DNA of 64,000 bases. It comes from Phycicoccus sp. M110.8. Lineage in GTDB: Bacteria; Actinomycetota; Actinomycetes; Actinomycetales; Dermatophilaceae. Below the pieces are notes generated by a model. That model searched no databases. It was not told the DNA's origin and was given only the letters and a program-made list of their open reading frames with translations. Of this stretch, positions 63,808 to 64,000 are shown one piece after another. Made by a program: the position numbers and the translations under genes. Every line of letters begins with the position of its first letter. The stretch's first letter is position 1. Location of the stretch: assembly GCF_032464895.1 (NCBI RefSeq), contig NZ_JAWDIC010000005.1, positions 1 to 64,000 on the forward strand, given 5' to 3'.

Positions 63808-64000
63808 GTGCCGATCCAGAACATCCGCCTCTTCGGGGACCCGGTGCTGCGCACGCCGGCCGCGCCCGTCGTCGACTTCGACCGCGAGCTGCGCCAGCTG
63901 GTCAAGGACCTCACCGACACGATGCTGGACGCCCCCGGCGCCGGTCTCGCGGCGCCGCAGATCGGCGTGGGGCTGCGGGTGTTCACGTACTGGGTCGACG
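63808..64000 (+). CDS. def: Peptide deformylase (3' end outside window)
   Basis: First 64 residues only. IRLFGDPVLRTPAAPV and motif 1 GAGLAAPQIGVGLRV identify polypeptide deformylase, which removes the formyl group from nascent chains. The EGCLS and HEXDH metal motifs lie beyond the window end. fmt often follows in this neighbourhood. Confidence 0.93.
   Translation, partial: MPIQNIRLFGDPVLRTPAAPVVDFDRELRQLVKDLTDTMLDAPGAGLAAPQIGVGLRVFTYWVD

Overview
The window is one contig piece from a high-G+C actinobacterium (about 70-73% G+C by eye, third codon positions nearly all G or C, GTG starts as common as ATG, chains of 4-base stop/start overlaps). Gene content and order (TPR protein - HAD phosphatase - tlyA - nadK - recN - steA - steB - murJ - pyrG - Nudix; alaS - ruvX - mltG - aroE; aroC-aroK-aroB; efp-nusB; pyrR-B-C-carAB-pyrD-F-mihF-gmk-rpoZ-coaBC-metK-priA-def) follow the layout I know from Mycobacterium and Streptomyces. 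The extra VOC and GNAT genes and the absence of mycobacterial or streptomycete markers point to Micrococcales, perhaps Intrasporangiaceae. The family call is inference. No phage, insertion sequence, CRISPR array, tRNA or rRNA is visible.

Region by region. 1-15340: a terminator of an upstream gene, then a long co-oriented block: RGG-repeat/TPR protein, glycerol-phosphate-type phosphatase, a histone-H1-like Lys/Ala-rich protein, tlyA, nadK, recN, then an envelope and division module (steA, steB/mctB, an MraY-like membrane protein, murJ, a GT4 glycosyltransferase), then pyrG and a Nudix hydrolase. 15401-25659: a looser accessory stretch with three VOC-family genes (two double-domain, one single-domain), SEC-C protein, aspS, an AraC regulator, an alpha/beta hydrolase, GNAT, an MMPL exporter and rarA. 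25833-32585: DUF948 gene, small protein, alaS with a leaderless 10-codon leader peptide, ruvX carrying a perfect 19-bp inverted repeat, mltG, aroE and a prepilin peptidase. 32586-35589: an islet of poorly known genes between the prepilin peptidase and aroC. 35590-42600: aroC-aroK-aroB, a small accessory insertion (membrane proteins, GNAT, aldo/keto reductase), efp-nusB, GNAT. 42601-44683: a large inverted repeat, a secreted double cupredoxin and a beta-hydroxyacid dehydrogenase. 44864-55770: a pyrimidine operon with a PyrR-type leader, encoding every UMP-pathway step except PyrE and using a class 1B PyrK/PyrD pair. 55844-64000: mihF, gmk, rpoZ, coaBC, metK, a strong terminator, priA (ATPase motifs missing), an alpha/beta hydrolase, a HAD protein and the start of def.

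Cross-cutting signals: (1) the octamer GTATGCCG or its complement occurs 41 times by my count, forcing otherwise rare codons; (2) at least 14 transcription units have a TANNNT -10 box 5-8 nt before the start codon, the hallmark of leaderless mRNAs. I found no new multi-gene system. The octamer, the alaS leader peptide, the ruvX hairpin and the 42.6-kb inverted repeat are the least explained features.
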